Shown here: piece by piece, positions 18,198 through 26,384 of the stretch
Numbering within the stretch: the first letter of the stretch is position 1
How the letters are laid out: each line of letters begins with the position of its first letter
Source: Nisaea nitritireducens
GTDB lineage: Bacteria > Pseudomonadota > Alphaproteobacteria > Thalassobaculales > Thalassobaculaceae
DNA length: 64,000 bases
Assembly: GCF_014904795.1 (NCBI RefSeq)
Contig: NZ_JACZFS010000007.1
Span: 1-64,000, forward strand
Reading direction: 5' to 3'
Notes under the pieces: model-generated
Databases searched by the model: none
What the model was told of the DNA's origin: nothing
What the model saw: the letters and a program-made list of their open reading frames with translations, nothing else
Program-made: the position numbers and the translations under genes

Positions 18198-19369
18198 CCG
18201 GCGATATTTCCGGGTATTCCTAGCTTTGCCCGGCCCACTGGATGCTCCCAGTCGAGCCCGGCGACGAGATGCGCTGCGATCCAGCCCCAGTCGTCGGATG
18301 ATTTTGCGCCCTTGCCGTTGCCGCCGACGGCGACCGCAATCCGGTTATCCAGCACATGATCGATATAGGGCAGGCCGGTTGCGGTCCAGGTAACAACACA
18401 GCTTGCTGTGTGCCAGTGCGCGACCCCCGTCAGCGCCGGGATCAGGCCTTCCAGGAAGGGGCGGAACCGGTCCCGGTTTTCCTCGGAGCCAGGATTCTTG
18501 AACCAGTGGTTCAGCTCCGTCAGTGAGCGGAATTCCGGATCGTCAGTCGTGCCGATACCGATCTTCAGATAGTTATGTCCATCCGGATAGCGGATCGGCG
18601 GCAGGATATAGGCGCCGGTTTCGGCATGCCCCATGGTCGGCATATCCGAAAGCTGCTCCGCTACGACGCCTTCCATCCGGGCGAGCAGAACCGTCCGGCC
18701 GAAAACGCGCAGCTTCAGGTCCAGAGGCGGCAAACCACAAGCGTCTGTAAATCCGCCAGTCGCGATCAGGACCTTTTCGGCGCGTCGAACATCGCCGCTT
18801 GCCAGTTCAACCTCTACGCCGCCGGGAACGGGGTAGATTGCGATGGCCCGGTCATTGACGATTGTGGCGCCGCGCTTTCGGGCGGCCTCGGTCTGAGCTT
18901 TCACCATCGCGCGCGGATTGAGGTGCCCGGCATCCCGGTCTTCATGCAACCCGTCGGCGTCATCAGGCACGGAGAGGAACGGATAGAGAGCCCTGATACC
19001 CTGTGCGTCCAGTCGCGTCAGATCGGCGCCAAGTGCCCGGCCGGCCGCCTCCGCCCGGTCGAGGAAGCTGGTATCGGTGCCGCCAATGCCGAGATAGCGG
19101 GAGTTGGTGAAGAACGGAATGCCGCTTTCGGCTTCGATCTCCGGATAGCGCTCGATTGACCTTTTCGAGGTGACAGCCCAGTCCGGATCGGGGTCGGAAA
19201 TGCGGGTCATCCGGCCTTCGTCGTAGTGGCTGGCGAAAACACCGTCGTGGGCAGCGTAGTCGGCGGGTTCGCCCGGGCCGATCAGGGTGATGCCGTCGTT
19301 AATGCTGGTGAGGTGCCGCGCGGCAGCGCTGCCGATCATGCCTCTGCCAATGACGATGATGCGGTCCAT
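18194..19369 (-). CDS. FAD-dependent oxidoreductase, DAO / sarcosine-oxidase-like
   Basis: A soluble flavoprotein of about 391 residues in the D-amino-acid oxidase fold. The dinucleotide motif is IIVIGRGMIGSAAARHL. The substrate domain has the family's C-terminal GGNGKGAKSSDDWGW stretch near FAD. It probably oxidises a secondary amine, amino acid or related compound. The start MDRIIVIG is preceded by GGGAGG. It is the last gene of a four-gene operon; its stop overlaps the convergent otsA stop. Confidence 0.85.
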   Translation of the reverse strand: MDRIIVIGRGMIGSAAARHLTSINDGITLIGPGEPADYAAHDGVFASHYDEGRMTRISDPDPDWAVTSKRSIERYPEIEAESGIPFFTNSRYLGIGGTDTSFLDRAEAAGRALGADLTRLDAQGIRALYPFLSVPDDADGLHEDRDAGHLNPRAMVKAQTEAARKRGATIVNDRAIAIYPVPGGVEVELASGDVRRAEKVLIATGGFTDACGLPPLDLKLRVFGRTVLLARMEGVVAEQLSDMPTMGHAETGAYILPPIRYPDGHNYLKIGIGTTDDPEFRSLTELNHWFKNPGSEENRDRFRPFLEGLIPALTGVAHWHTASCVVTWTATGLPYIDHVLDNRIAVAVGGNGKGAKSSDDWGWIAAHLVAGLDWEHPVGRAKLGIPGNIAG

Positions 19370-19385
19370 CTGTCTTTCCTCCCGC

Positions 19386-20213
19386 TCAACCGAGCGCGTG
19401 GCTGGCGAGGCCGTAGATACGGTGCGGTGCCGCTGGCGCGGTCCAGTCTCCCCGAGCCATGACCGGGGACGTGCCCACATCCTCAAGCCCGCTGCCTGTC
19501 AGATGCCGGATCAGTGCTGCCGCGTTTCCGGGGCAATCGACGCGTACAAATCCGGGGCGGGCGAGGGCGCTGAACAGGGCGATGGCATCGGCTTCGTTTG
19601 CCGACACGATCGGGCCGATGACGGTCCCCCGTCCGAAGGCGCGCGCAAATCCATATCCGGTAATGGTTCCGTTTTCAGTCAGCACCGACACATCGCTGGC
19701 TGCGGCCAGGCTTTCCAGGGCGTGTTCGCGCCGGGCGCCAAAAGCCGCCGCATCCAGGTCTGATATGCCTGCAATATCGTTGAAAACGCCGGGACGGATG
19801 CGCGGGTCTTTACCCGGAGTGTCCGCATAGATCCCCTGATATTGCCGGGATGTATCGAAGGCTTTGAAGCCAAGCGACTCATAGAGCGGGCGCCCGGCGT
19901 CCGTCGCCAGCAGTACGACCGGACGCGGGCCGGCATCCTCTAGCAGCCGGGTGACCAGCTTCCGACCGATGCCGCGGCCTTGGCTTTCCGGCGAGACGAT
20001 GATGAGCCCGATCCGCGCCAGAGCGTCGCCGAAGGTCCAGTAGAGCCCGACGCCAAGCACCTGGCCATCGTTGGCGTCATGCACCAGACGGCCCCCTCCG
20101 AGCCGGATCATCAGATCGATGTCTTCCGGGCGGTGTGGCCATGAAACTGCCTGGACCAGACCGGCAATGGTTTCGAGGTCGTCTGTCGAGACGGGAGAGA
20201 AGGTCAGGGACAT
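19386..20213 (-). CDS. Tandem GNAT-domain N-acetyltransferase
   Basis: A 275-residue protein. The N-terminal GNAT domain has the acetyl-CoA loop SPESQGRGIGRKLVTRLL. The C-terminal half looks like a second, degenerate acetyltransferase domain (Acetyltransf_18-type, VIGPIVSANEADAI and GFVRVDCP). The acceptor is unknown. It lies 16 bases before the FAD oxidoreductase and 24 bases after the GntR gene, so it is in the same operon and may act on the same amine-containing substrate. Confidence 0.83.
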   Translation of the reverse strand: MSLTFSPVSTDDLETIAGLVQAVSWPHRPEDIDLMIRLGGGRLVHDANDGQVLGVGLYWTFGDALARIGLIIVSPESQGRGIGRKLVTRLLEDAGPRPVVLLATDAGRPLYESLGFKAFDTSRQYQGIYADTPGKDPRIRPGVFNDIAGISDLDAAAFGARREHALESLAAASDVSVLTENGTITGYGFARAFGRGTVIGPIVSANEADAIALFSALARPGFVRVDCPGNAAALIRHLTGSGLEDVGTSPVMARGDWTAPAAPHRIYGLASHALG

Positions 20214-20237
20214 GTGGTTTGGTTTCTGTGGGACGGC

Positions 20238-20909
20238 TTATGTGAGTGCGGTTCCGCCGGCTTTTCGGAGATGACGAGCGGGGTCGCCGAAATGCCGTTT
20301 CAGCTCTAACAGGATCGCGTCGACGTCTTTGGTCCGGATTGTCTCCGCCAGCCTGAAATGCTCTTCGGCGAGGTCCTTGCTACTGCGATAGCCGCCCATC
20401 AGGCGGTGGAGGCAAAGCCGGGTTTCCGCCTGAACAGTGGCGTATGTGCGGGACAGACGTTCGCTTTTCGCGGCATCGACGAGAGTTCGGTGGAATTCGA
20501 AATCGAGATCTCCGCCGGCCGTCGTGTCCCCGTTCTTGAGGGCCTTGTCCATGCGCTCCGCAATTGCCGTCAAGCTGTCGGCAACCGCACCCTGCCTGCC
20601 TTCCGAACAGATTTTCCGGATCGCCGCCGTCTCCAGCGTCTCCCGAACGAAAAACACATCAAGCAGATCGTCCTCATCGACTTCGGTGACGAACACCCCC
20701 CGGTGCGGGGCACTGCGCAGAAGGCCTTCCTGCACCAGCCGCTGCATGGCTTCGCGCAGCGGACCGCGGCTGACGCCGAAGGTGAGAGCGAGTTCGGCTT
20801 CCAGCAGCTGGGCGCCACCTGGATAAATGCCCGCAAGAATGTCGGACCGTAGCCGGTCGGCGATCTGGACCGGCAGGGTTATTCTTTCGATGGGGTTCGG
20901 AGTGGCCAT
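20238..20909 (-). CDS. GntR family regulator, FCD (FadR) subfamily
   Basis: A 223-residue repressor with an N-terminal winged helix (LRSDILAGIYPGGAQLLEAELALTFGVSRGPLREAMQRL). The FCD ligand domain keeps metal-binding residues in DLDFEFHRTL, EEHFRLAE and the late KRHFGDP. FCD proteins sense small carboxylates. It sits inside the HAD-GntR-GNAT-oxidoreductase operon, so it most likely autoregulates it through the inverted repeat at 21645-21660. Confidence 0.9.
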   Translation of the reverse strand: MATPNPIERITLPVQIADRLRSDILAGIYPGGAQLLEAELALTFGVSRGPLREAMQRLVQEGLLRSAPHRGVFVTEVDEDDLLDVFFVRETLETAAIRKICSEGRQGAVADSLTAIAERMDKALKNGDTTAGGDLDFEFHRTLVDAAKSERLSRTYATVQAETRLCLHRLMGGYRSSKDLAEEHFRLAETIRTKDVDAILLELKRHFGDPARHLRKAGGTALT

Positions 20910-20921
20910 CTGCGGGTGTCC

Positions 20922-21593
20922 CTAAGCGATGCCGAGGAGGCCGGGCAGGCCGCCGATATCCGGGATCGCCTGATAGCCATATGCAGGATTGCCCGGCCCG
21001 TGCCCGCGTTCGACAAAGACGCGACGGCCGATCCGCAGGTCGCTGGCGGACATCAGGTCGTACCGCAGGCTTGAGGAGACATGCATCATATGCTCCGGCC
21101 CGCAGCCGAGTGTGTCGAACATGTATTCGAAAGCGCGCAGGCGAGGCTTGTAGGCCTGGGCCTGCTCGGCTGTCAGGACAGCATGAAAAGGTGCTCCGAG
21201 CAGATCGACGTTGGACTGGATCTGGCTGTCTGCGGCGTTGGACAGGATTACCAGCGGGATATCCTGCGCGACACGGGCCAGTGGCGCCGGCACGTCGGCA
21301 TGCGGCCCCCAGGTCGGTACGGCCTCGACGATGGCGGCTGCGTCCTCCGACCTGAAGGTGATGTTCCAGCGGCGGCAGGTGCGCTCCAGCGCCCGATGCA
21401 GCACGTCCGCGTAAGGTTTCCAGTCCCCGAGTACCTCGTCGAACCGGTAGGCCGTGAAATCCTCCAGGAACCCGGTCATTTGATCCGGGGGGATGAGATT
21501 GCCCAAGCGCTGCTTCGTCAGATCTCCAACGCGAAAGTTTGTCAGGGTTCCATAGCAGTCAAAGGAGATAAATCGGATCTCGGAAGAGGGCAT
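20922..21593 (-). CDS. HAD hydrolase, type II (S)-2-haloacid dehalogenase-like
   Basis: A 223-residue HAD protein with the nucleophile motif FDCYGTLTNF and LVILSNAADSQ. The Lys motif is AYKPRLRAFEYM, and SSSLRYDLMSASDL matches the type II haloacid dehalogenase pattern. Many members annotated this way act on non-halogenated substrates, so dehalogenation is only one possibility. It is the first gene of the four-gene operon and is followed 12 bases later by the GntR gene. Confidence 0.84.
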   Translation of the reverse strand: MPSSEIRFISFDCYGTLTNFRVGDLTKQRLGNLIPPDQMTGFLEDFTAYRFDEVLGDWKPYADVLHRALERTCRRWNITFRSEDAAAIVEAVPTWGPHADVPAPLARVAQDIPLVILSNAADSQIQSNVDLLGAPFHAVLTAEQAQAYKPRLRAFEYMFDTLGCGPEHMMHVSSSLRYDLMSASDLRIGRRVFVERGHGPGNPAYGYQAIPDIGGLPGLLGIA

Positions 21594-21644
21594 GATCGGT
21601 CCAGCTGTGTAGCGCGTCGTGCAGGATATTCATGTTCGTTTGTT

Positions 21645-21660
21645 GGATTGTCAACAATCC
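21645..21660. promoter_or_regulatory. GntR/FCD operator candidate
   Basis: A 16-base inverted repeat GGATTGT-CA-ACAATCC, 52-67 bases upstream of the HAD gene. The TTGT-NN-ACAA core fits operators of FCD-type GntR proteins, and such a regulator is encoded in the operon. Confidence 0.6.
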
Positions 21661-21696
21661 GATGATTCGGTGTTTCTGTAAGGTGCCGGAGGCGCC

Positions 21697-21731
21697 CAAA
21701 ACAAAAGCAGCCCGGGCAAAGCCGGGCTGCT
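21697..21731 (-). terminator. Rho-independent terminator of the acid phosphatase gene
   Basis: A 10-bp perfect stem AGCAGCCCGG/CCGGGCTGCT, followed on the minus strand by TTTTGTTTT. It lies about 30 bases after the acid phosphatase stop codon. Confidence 0.85.
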
Positions 21732-21760
21732 GATGTAACGCTCGAAGGTGACCTGATGGA

Positions 21761-22627
21761 TTACTTCGGGCCTTCCCACTCATCCATGATGGCGTGTTTC
21801 ATGGCACGTTTCTCGGACCCGGATGCTTTCCAGTTGTTGTTGATCGCCGCGCCTTCCCATGAGCCGTAGGTCGGGTTGGCGAACATGATCCACTGCTTGC
21901 CCCACATCGCCTGATGCTTCTCGTAGGTGCCGAGACGCTCGGACGGAGAGCCCTTTACGTTCTCGTCGGTGAAGTCTCCAAGGTTGTCGCCGAGTTGCAG
22001 CAGCACGCGATAGCTGGCGACCACATGTTCGCGGCGCGGCGTTTTATTGGAGGACTTCCATTCGTCTTTCTCGCCGCGCAGCAGGACAACGTCAGTGTCC
22101 TCGTCGACCGGGTAGCCGAACTTTTTCAGGTTGGCGCGTGTCGCGTCTTCACCCGGAGCCTTGCGGTTTGAAACGTAGATAACCTTCACACCTTTTGACT
22201 TGGCGTATTTGGTGAACTCGACCGAACCCGGAATGACGCGGGAGGTCTGGCTCTCCACGAACGGTCCCCAAGTCTTGGAGCTGTAATACTTATCCTTCTC
22301 GACAATCCATGCCTGGTAGGGCGAGTTGTCGAGCACGGTCTCGTCGATATCAAGGATCACCGCCGGCGGCTTGGACTGATAATCGCCGCTCTGCTCCAGC
22401 GCAGCGGTCCAGCTCTTGTCGGCCAGCGCCTGATCGAGGCGCAGCATGGCGAGCTGGTAGAGCGCATAGGCGTTGGCTTTGTATTCGACTGAATTCTGCG
22501 TCCAATAGGTGGCGTTCAGGCCGTCATGGCCCTTGATGTCTTCCGCGCTCGCGGCGCCGGCCGCGCCGAAGGAGAGGGCGGCGGCGGTGAAGCCGGCGAG
22601 TGCTGTCGTCTTGATAAGGCGTTGCAT
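21761..22627 (-). CDS. Class C acid phosphatase (lipoprotein e(P4)-type HAD)
   Basis: A 288-residue exported phosphomonoesterase. The signal peptide (MQRLIKTTALAGFTAAALS then a likely Ala-Ser-Ala cleavage) has no lipobox, so it is probably a soluble periplasmic protein, not a lipoprotein. HAD motifs are AVILDIDETVLDN, IYVSNRK and LGDNLGDF. Relatives dephosphorylate nucleotides and other phosphomonoesters outside the cytoplasm. It is a single gene with its own terminator, divergent from the bacterioferritin gene. A Pho-box-like repeat is in the divergent promoter region. Confidence 0.9.
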   Translation of the reverse strand: MQRLIKTTALAGFTAAALSFGAAGAASAEDIKGHDGLNATYWTQNSVEYKANAYALYQLAMLRLDQALADKSWTAALEQSGDYQSKPPAVILDIDETVLDNSPYQAWIVEKDKYYSSKTWGPFVESQTSRVIPGSVEFTKYAKSKGVKVIYVSNRKAPGEDATRANLKKFGYPVDEDTDVVLLRGEKDEWKSSNKTPRREHVVASYRVLLQLGDNLGDFTDENVKGSPSERLGTYEKHQAMWGKQWIMFANPTYGSWEGAAINNNWKASGSEKRAMKHAIMDEWEGPK

Positions 22628-22927
22628 GATTTGACCCTTTCGTTACCCGTGGCCGTGGCAAGGGCGAGCCATGCCCCGGCATGGCGCATATGCTGTCATG
22701 AATTTGTAATGAAGTGCTAGTGCGTTTGAGCCGCTGTCCTGCTGGCCGGGAGAGTGGAACAGGACGCGCTGGGTTGGGGCTGGACCTGCCAGCGACATTA
22801 TGACCTATGGTTGCGGTTTTCGCGTCAAACCATGTAAATGACGAAAGTCCCCACGTCTGGAACAAATCTCGTTTCGGCGCATTTAATCCCCGGAGACTTA
22901 ACCGCAAGAACGGAGACAGGTACGACT
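22628..22927. other. Divergent intergenic region, acid phosphatase / bacterioferritin
   Basis: A gap of 300 bases between divergent genes. It contains the Pho-box-like repeat at 22693-22710. A GGAGACAGG ribosome site precedes the bacterioferritin start. No other gene is visible. Confidence 0.6.
22693..22710 (+). promoter_or_regulatory. Pho-box-like direct repeat near the acid phosphatase
   Basis: CTGTCAT-GAAT-TTGTAAT, a 7-4-7 arrangement like the PhoB box (second half 5 of 7). It is 66-83 bases upstream of the acid phosphatase, a typical Pho target. However, its orientation reads away from that gene, which weakens the call. Confidence 0.35.
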
Positions 22928-23413
22928 ATGGCAAGCAAGAAAACCCTGAAAAATCTGCAAACCGCGCTCGGCATGGAACTGACGGCCGCGCACCAGTACC
23001 AGCTTCATGCGCATGTCCTCGAAGATTGGGGCATCGATCGGCTTGCCGCCCAGATGCGTGAGGAGATGCAGGAGGAACTCGGGCATTCGGATGCGTTCAT
23101 TGAGCGTATTCTGTTTCTGAACGGCAATCCGGAACTGAAGTTCGAGAAGGCTCCGTCCAGGGCCCAGTCCCTGAACGATATGTTCCAGGCCGATCTGGAA
23201 GACGAGAAAGGCGCCATCAAGTTCTATACGGAAGCGGCGCGTGAAGCAGCGGAAGAAGGCGATATCGGCTCCCGCGTGCTGTTCGAGAAAATCGCGCTGG
23301 ACGAGGAAGGCCATATGTCATGGCTGGAGCTGCAGCTCAGTCTTGTTGCTCGCATGGGCGAGCCTGCCTACATCGCCAAGCACATGTCCGTGCCTGGCGC
23401 TCAGGAAGACTGA
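22928..23413 (+). CDS. Bacterioferritin-like ferroxidase lacking the haem methionine
   Basis: A four-helix ferritin-like protein of about 161 residues. By alignment to bacterioferritin all di-iron ligands are present: Glu17, Glu50, His53, Glu93, Glu126 and His129. The residue matching haem ligand Met52 is Leu51 (EELGHSD in place of DEMKHAD). It can thus store or oxidise iron but probably does not bind inter-subunit haem. The ATG at 22928 follows GGAGACAGG; the longer frame to 22838 is not bacterioferritin-like. Confidence 0.87.
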   Translation: MASKKTLKNLQTALGMELTAAHQYQLHAHVLEDWGIDRLAAQMREEMQEELGHSDAFIERILFLNGNPELKFEKAPSRAQSLNDMFQADLEDEKGAIKFYTEAAREAAEEGDIGSRVLFEKIALDEEGHMSWLELQLSLVARMGEPAYIAKHMSVPGAQED

Positions 23414-23425
23414 CCATCTGTTTCG

Positions 23426-23443
23426 CCGAGTGTTAACACTCGG
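23426..23443 (+). terminator. Palindromic hairpin after the bacterioferritin gene
   Basis: A perfect 18-base palindrome CCGAGTGTTAACACTCGG, 12 bases after the stop codon, followed by TTAGCGTTGGTT. It is probably a terminator or 3' stabilising hairpin, although the T-tract is weak. Confidence 0.5.
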
Positions 23444-23589
23444 TTAGCGTTGGTTGCCTAGAGTCCCGATCGGCTCCGCACTTATATTCGGATTTGCTGG
23501 TTTGAGCGTGTGACTAGCTGTCGATGCTTTATTCAGAGACCGGAGTGCTTTCGCTGGTGATCGAGTTCTGAGGCTGATAACGCGTTTAT

Positions 23590-26169
23590 ATGACAGAAAA
23601 TCAGAATGATACGCGTGCCGTCGAGGAAAGAGGCGGCACGCGCGCAACGGTTGCCCTTGTCGTGGGGGCTGTTCTCCTCGTTGCCGGCGCGTCGCTGTAT
23701 TTCGCAGCTCTGCAGAATTCAGAGATTGAGAACCGGCATACCGAGATCCTGACGTCCGAGGTGCAGGAAGCGGCGAACGCCGTGGAGCAGTTTGTCACCG
23801 GACGTCAGCGCCTCGTCGAGGCCTTCGCATTTGATAATCGGGATTTACTCGAGGCCTACGCGGAAGATGTCGGAGACGAGAGTCTGCGGACCCGGGTCGA
23901 CGACAGCCTGCAGCGCTGGTTCCCGAGTTATTTCACGTTCACACTTGCGGACCGTGACGGTGAGGATCTGATCGACGATCTGGAAGGTTTCGTCGGCCGT
24001 CAATGCCAGGATAATATCCAATCCTACGTTTCCCGGCTCGTCGCAGATACGCCTGACGCTGGGTACAAGACTGTCATCCATCCTCAGGCCAACAACTATC
24101 ATTTCGACATTATGGCGCCGTGGCGTAGTGGCGAACGGTTGAACGGCGTGTTCTTCGTCAGCTTTTATCCCGATGTTCTGCAATCCCTGATCCGTTCATA
24201 CCAAAGTCCGGGTCACTATCTGACGCTGGTCCATCGCGAGCGGGACTATCTGATTGAAATCAATGCTGACGGTGCACGGGATAGAATCGCGGCGCATCGT
24301 GAGATCTCGTTAACTGACGGCGAGATTGGCGAAATACGCGCCAGTGTGGACATTCCGGGATCGGTCTGGCGGTTGGTCGGGTATGTCGAGCCGGGTCTTA
24401 TCGATGCAGAGAGTGCCGAGAATTGGTGGAGCGCGGGTTTTGTTCTGCTTTTTATTCTGATCGCGGGGACGCTGAGCCTCTGGAAAATTCTTGCTCTTGA
24501 TCGTGAACAGACGCGGGTCCTTGCCCAATTGCGGGACTCAAACACCGATCTGGCCAGGCTTGCCGAGGAGCAGACGGTCCTGCGTACGGCGGCTGAAGCC
24601 GGTGAGAAGGCGAAAGCCGAGTTTCTCGCTTCGATGAGCCACGAGATCCGCACGCCGCTGAATGCGGTCATCGGTCTGACGGACCTCGTCCTCAAGACTG
24701 ATCTTTCGGAGCATCAACGCGGTCATCTTTCGCGGGTCGCCCGCGCTGGGCGTTCTCTGCTTGGTCTTATCAACGATGTTCTGGATTTCTCGAAGATCGA
24801 GGCCGGTAAACTTCAGATCGAATCGATTGAATTCGATCTCGACGACATGCTTGAGAACTTGACCACGGTCGTAAGCAGCAAGATAGAGGAAAACGCTAAC
24901 GAACTGATTGTCACCGTGGACCGGAATATCCCGTCCGCTCTACGCGGCGACCCGTTACGGCTTGGACAGATCCTGATCAACCTTGTTGGAAACGCCGCCA
25001 AATTTACCGAACGCGGCGAGATTATCGTAGATGCCGCACGCATAAACGAAGACGGACAAGAGTGGCTGGCATTTTCGGTTCGCGACACCGGGATCGGCAT
25101 GAGTGAAGAGCAGATTGATCGTCTCTTCAAGCCTTTTACCCAAGCAGATCAATCGATCACCCGGACTCATGGCGGAACCGGTCTCGGTCTCAGTATTTCA
25201 CACCAGTTGATCGATGCCATGGGCGGAAGTATCGGCCTGGAAAGTTCGCCGGGTGAAGGCAGTCGGTTCTATTTTCGTGTGCCTTATGAACCGGTCGCGA
25301 GCGCCGTGCCGCGCCGAGCTTTCGAGGGGATCGATCCGCGGGCGATCCGGGTGCTCGTCGTCGACGACAACCGCGTCGTGCGCGATACCGTGAGCGAGGC
25401 GCTGACAAGTCTGCGTTTCAAAGTCGATGTGGCGGCGTCCGGGCAGGAAGCCGTCGAGATGTATCGGAAGGCCCTGGCCCGCGGGCCATACGCGGTCGTT
25501 CTGATTGACTGGCGTATGCCAGGCATGGATGGAGTCGAAACCATCAAGCGCATAGAGGCCGAGAGCGGTCAGGAGTCGATGCCGGCCATTATCATGGTCT
25601 CCGCCGAAGACATGCAGGGGATTGCCGGTGATCTCAAAGCGCTTGGAATTGAGCATTGCGTGCACAAGCCGATCAATACGTCATTCCTGATCGATACCAT
25701 GATGGCATTCTTTGAGGCTGCTTCCGACCGCCGTTCGGTGCGCACCGGGCTTCAGGCCGCGCGTACGGGCCCCGTTGCGGCAGCACCGAACATACATCTA
25801 CTGCTGGCTGAAGATGTCGAACTGAACCGGATGGTGGCCCTCGGCGTGCTGGCGAATGCCGGCATGACAGCGGATGTGGCCGAGAACGGCGCGCAGGTCC
25901 TCGATATCCTCAAGCGGGAGGGCGCCGACCGCTATGTGGCCGTGCTGATGGATATCGAGATGCCGGAGATGGACGGCTTAACGGCGACCAGAAAAATCCG
26001 CGCAGAACTTGGGTTCACGGATCTTCCTGTGATCGCCATGACCGCCCATGCCTTGGCCGAGGAACGCGAGCGCTGCATAGACGCGGGAATGAACGCCCAT
26101 ATCAGCAAACCGTTCGAGGCGGTGGAGCTGATCTCCACGATAAATCGGTTTGCGGCTACTCGCACTTAA
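23590..26169 (+). CDS. Hybrid sensor histidine kinase with two receiver domains
   Basis: An 859-residue membrane kinase. TM1 is near residues 15-40, followed by a periplasmic sensor of about 230 residues (Cache-like by length; family not certain). TM2 (WWSAGFVLLFILIAGTLSLW) is near 275-300, followed by a coiled linker. The HisKA domain has SMSHEIRTPLNAV, and HATPase_c has RGDPLRLGQILINLVGNAAKF and GGTGLGLSIS. Receiver 1 has LIDWRMPGMDG and receiver 2 LMDIEMPEMDG. No Hpt domain is present, so phosphotransfer must use another protein. It lies upstream of the peptide ABC operon, but 215 bases separate them. Confidence 0.92.
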   Translation: MTENQNDTRAVEERGGTRATVALVVGAVLLVAGASLYFAALQNSEIENRHTEILTSEVQEAANAVEQFVTGRQRLVEAFAFDNRDLLEAYAEDVGDESLRTRVDDSLQRWFPSYFTFTLADRDGEDLIDDLEGFVGRQCQDNIQSYVSRLVADTPDAGYKTVIHPQANNYHFDIMAPWRSGERLNGVFFVSFYPDVLQSLIRSYQSPGHYLTLVHRERDYLIEINADGARDRIAAHREISLTDGEIGEIRASVDIPGSVWRLVGYVEPGLIDAESAENWWSAGFVLLFILIAGTLSLWKILALDREQTRVLAQLRDSNTDLARLAEEQTVLRTAAEAGEKAKAEFLASMSHEIRTPLNAVIGLTDLVLKTDLSEHQRGHLSRVARAGRSLLGLINDVLDFSKIEAGKLQIESIEFDLDDMLENLTTVVSSKIEENANELIVTVDRNIPSALRGDPLRLGQILINLVGNAAKFTERGEIIVDAARINEDGQEWLAFSVRDTGIGMSEEQIDRLFKPFTQADQSITRTHGGTGLGLSISHQLIDAMGGSIGLESSPGEGSRFYFRVPYEPVASAVPRRAFEGIDPRAIRVLVVDDNRVVRDTVSEALTSLRFKVDVAASGQEAVEMYRKALARGPYAVVLIDWRMPGMDGVETIKRIEAESGQESMPAIIMVSAEDMQGIAGDLKALGIEHCVHKPINTSFLIDTMMAFFEAASDRRSVRTGLQAARTGPVAAAPNIHLLLAEDVELNRMVALGVLANAGMTADVAENGAQVLDILKREGADRYVAVLMDIEMPEMDGLTATRKIRAELGFTDLPVIAMTAHALAEERERCIDAGMNAHISKPFEAVELISTINRFAATRT

Positions 26170-26272
26170 CTCGTAATGTTGCGCCGCACCCAATAACTCA
26201 CCTTTTTTGTGCCAACTAATCACCTATGAGCGTGCGACGCGCTCAGATTGACAACAATTCATACTGGCGCGA

Positions 26273-26290
26273 CTGTCATAAAAGCGTCAT
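26273..26290 (+). promoter_or_regulatory. Pho-box-like site upstream of the peptide ABC operon
   Basis: CTGTCAT-AAAA-GCGTCAT matches the 7-4-7 PhoB direct repeat in 12 of 14 repeat positions, in the same direction as the operon. A possible -10 (CAATAT) starts about 12 bases further on, and the start codon is 95 bases downstream. Confidence 0.5.
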
Positions 26291-26292
26291 CG

Positions 26293-26307
26293 TATTGCAT
26301 TGCAATA
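26293..26307. promoter_or_regulatory. Inverted repeat in the ABC operon promoter
   Basis: TATTGCA-T-TGCAATA, a 15-base inverted repeat. It lies immediately after the Pho-box-like site and overlaps the expected -10 region, so it could be a repressor site. Confidence 0.35.
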
Positions 26308-26384
26308 TTAACAGACGCGGAATAGCGTCGGTCGGTCCGGGTTCTGGGTGAGTAGCTCGGATTGCATAATCCTTGGGGGACTTC

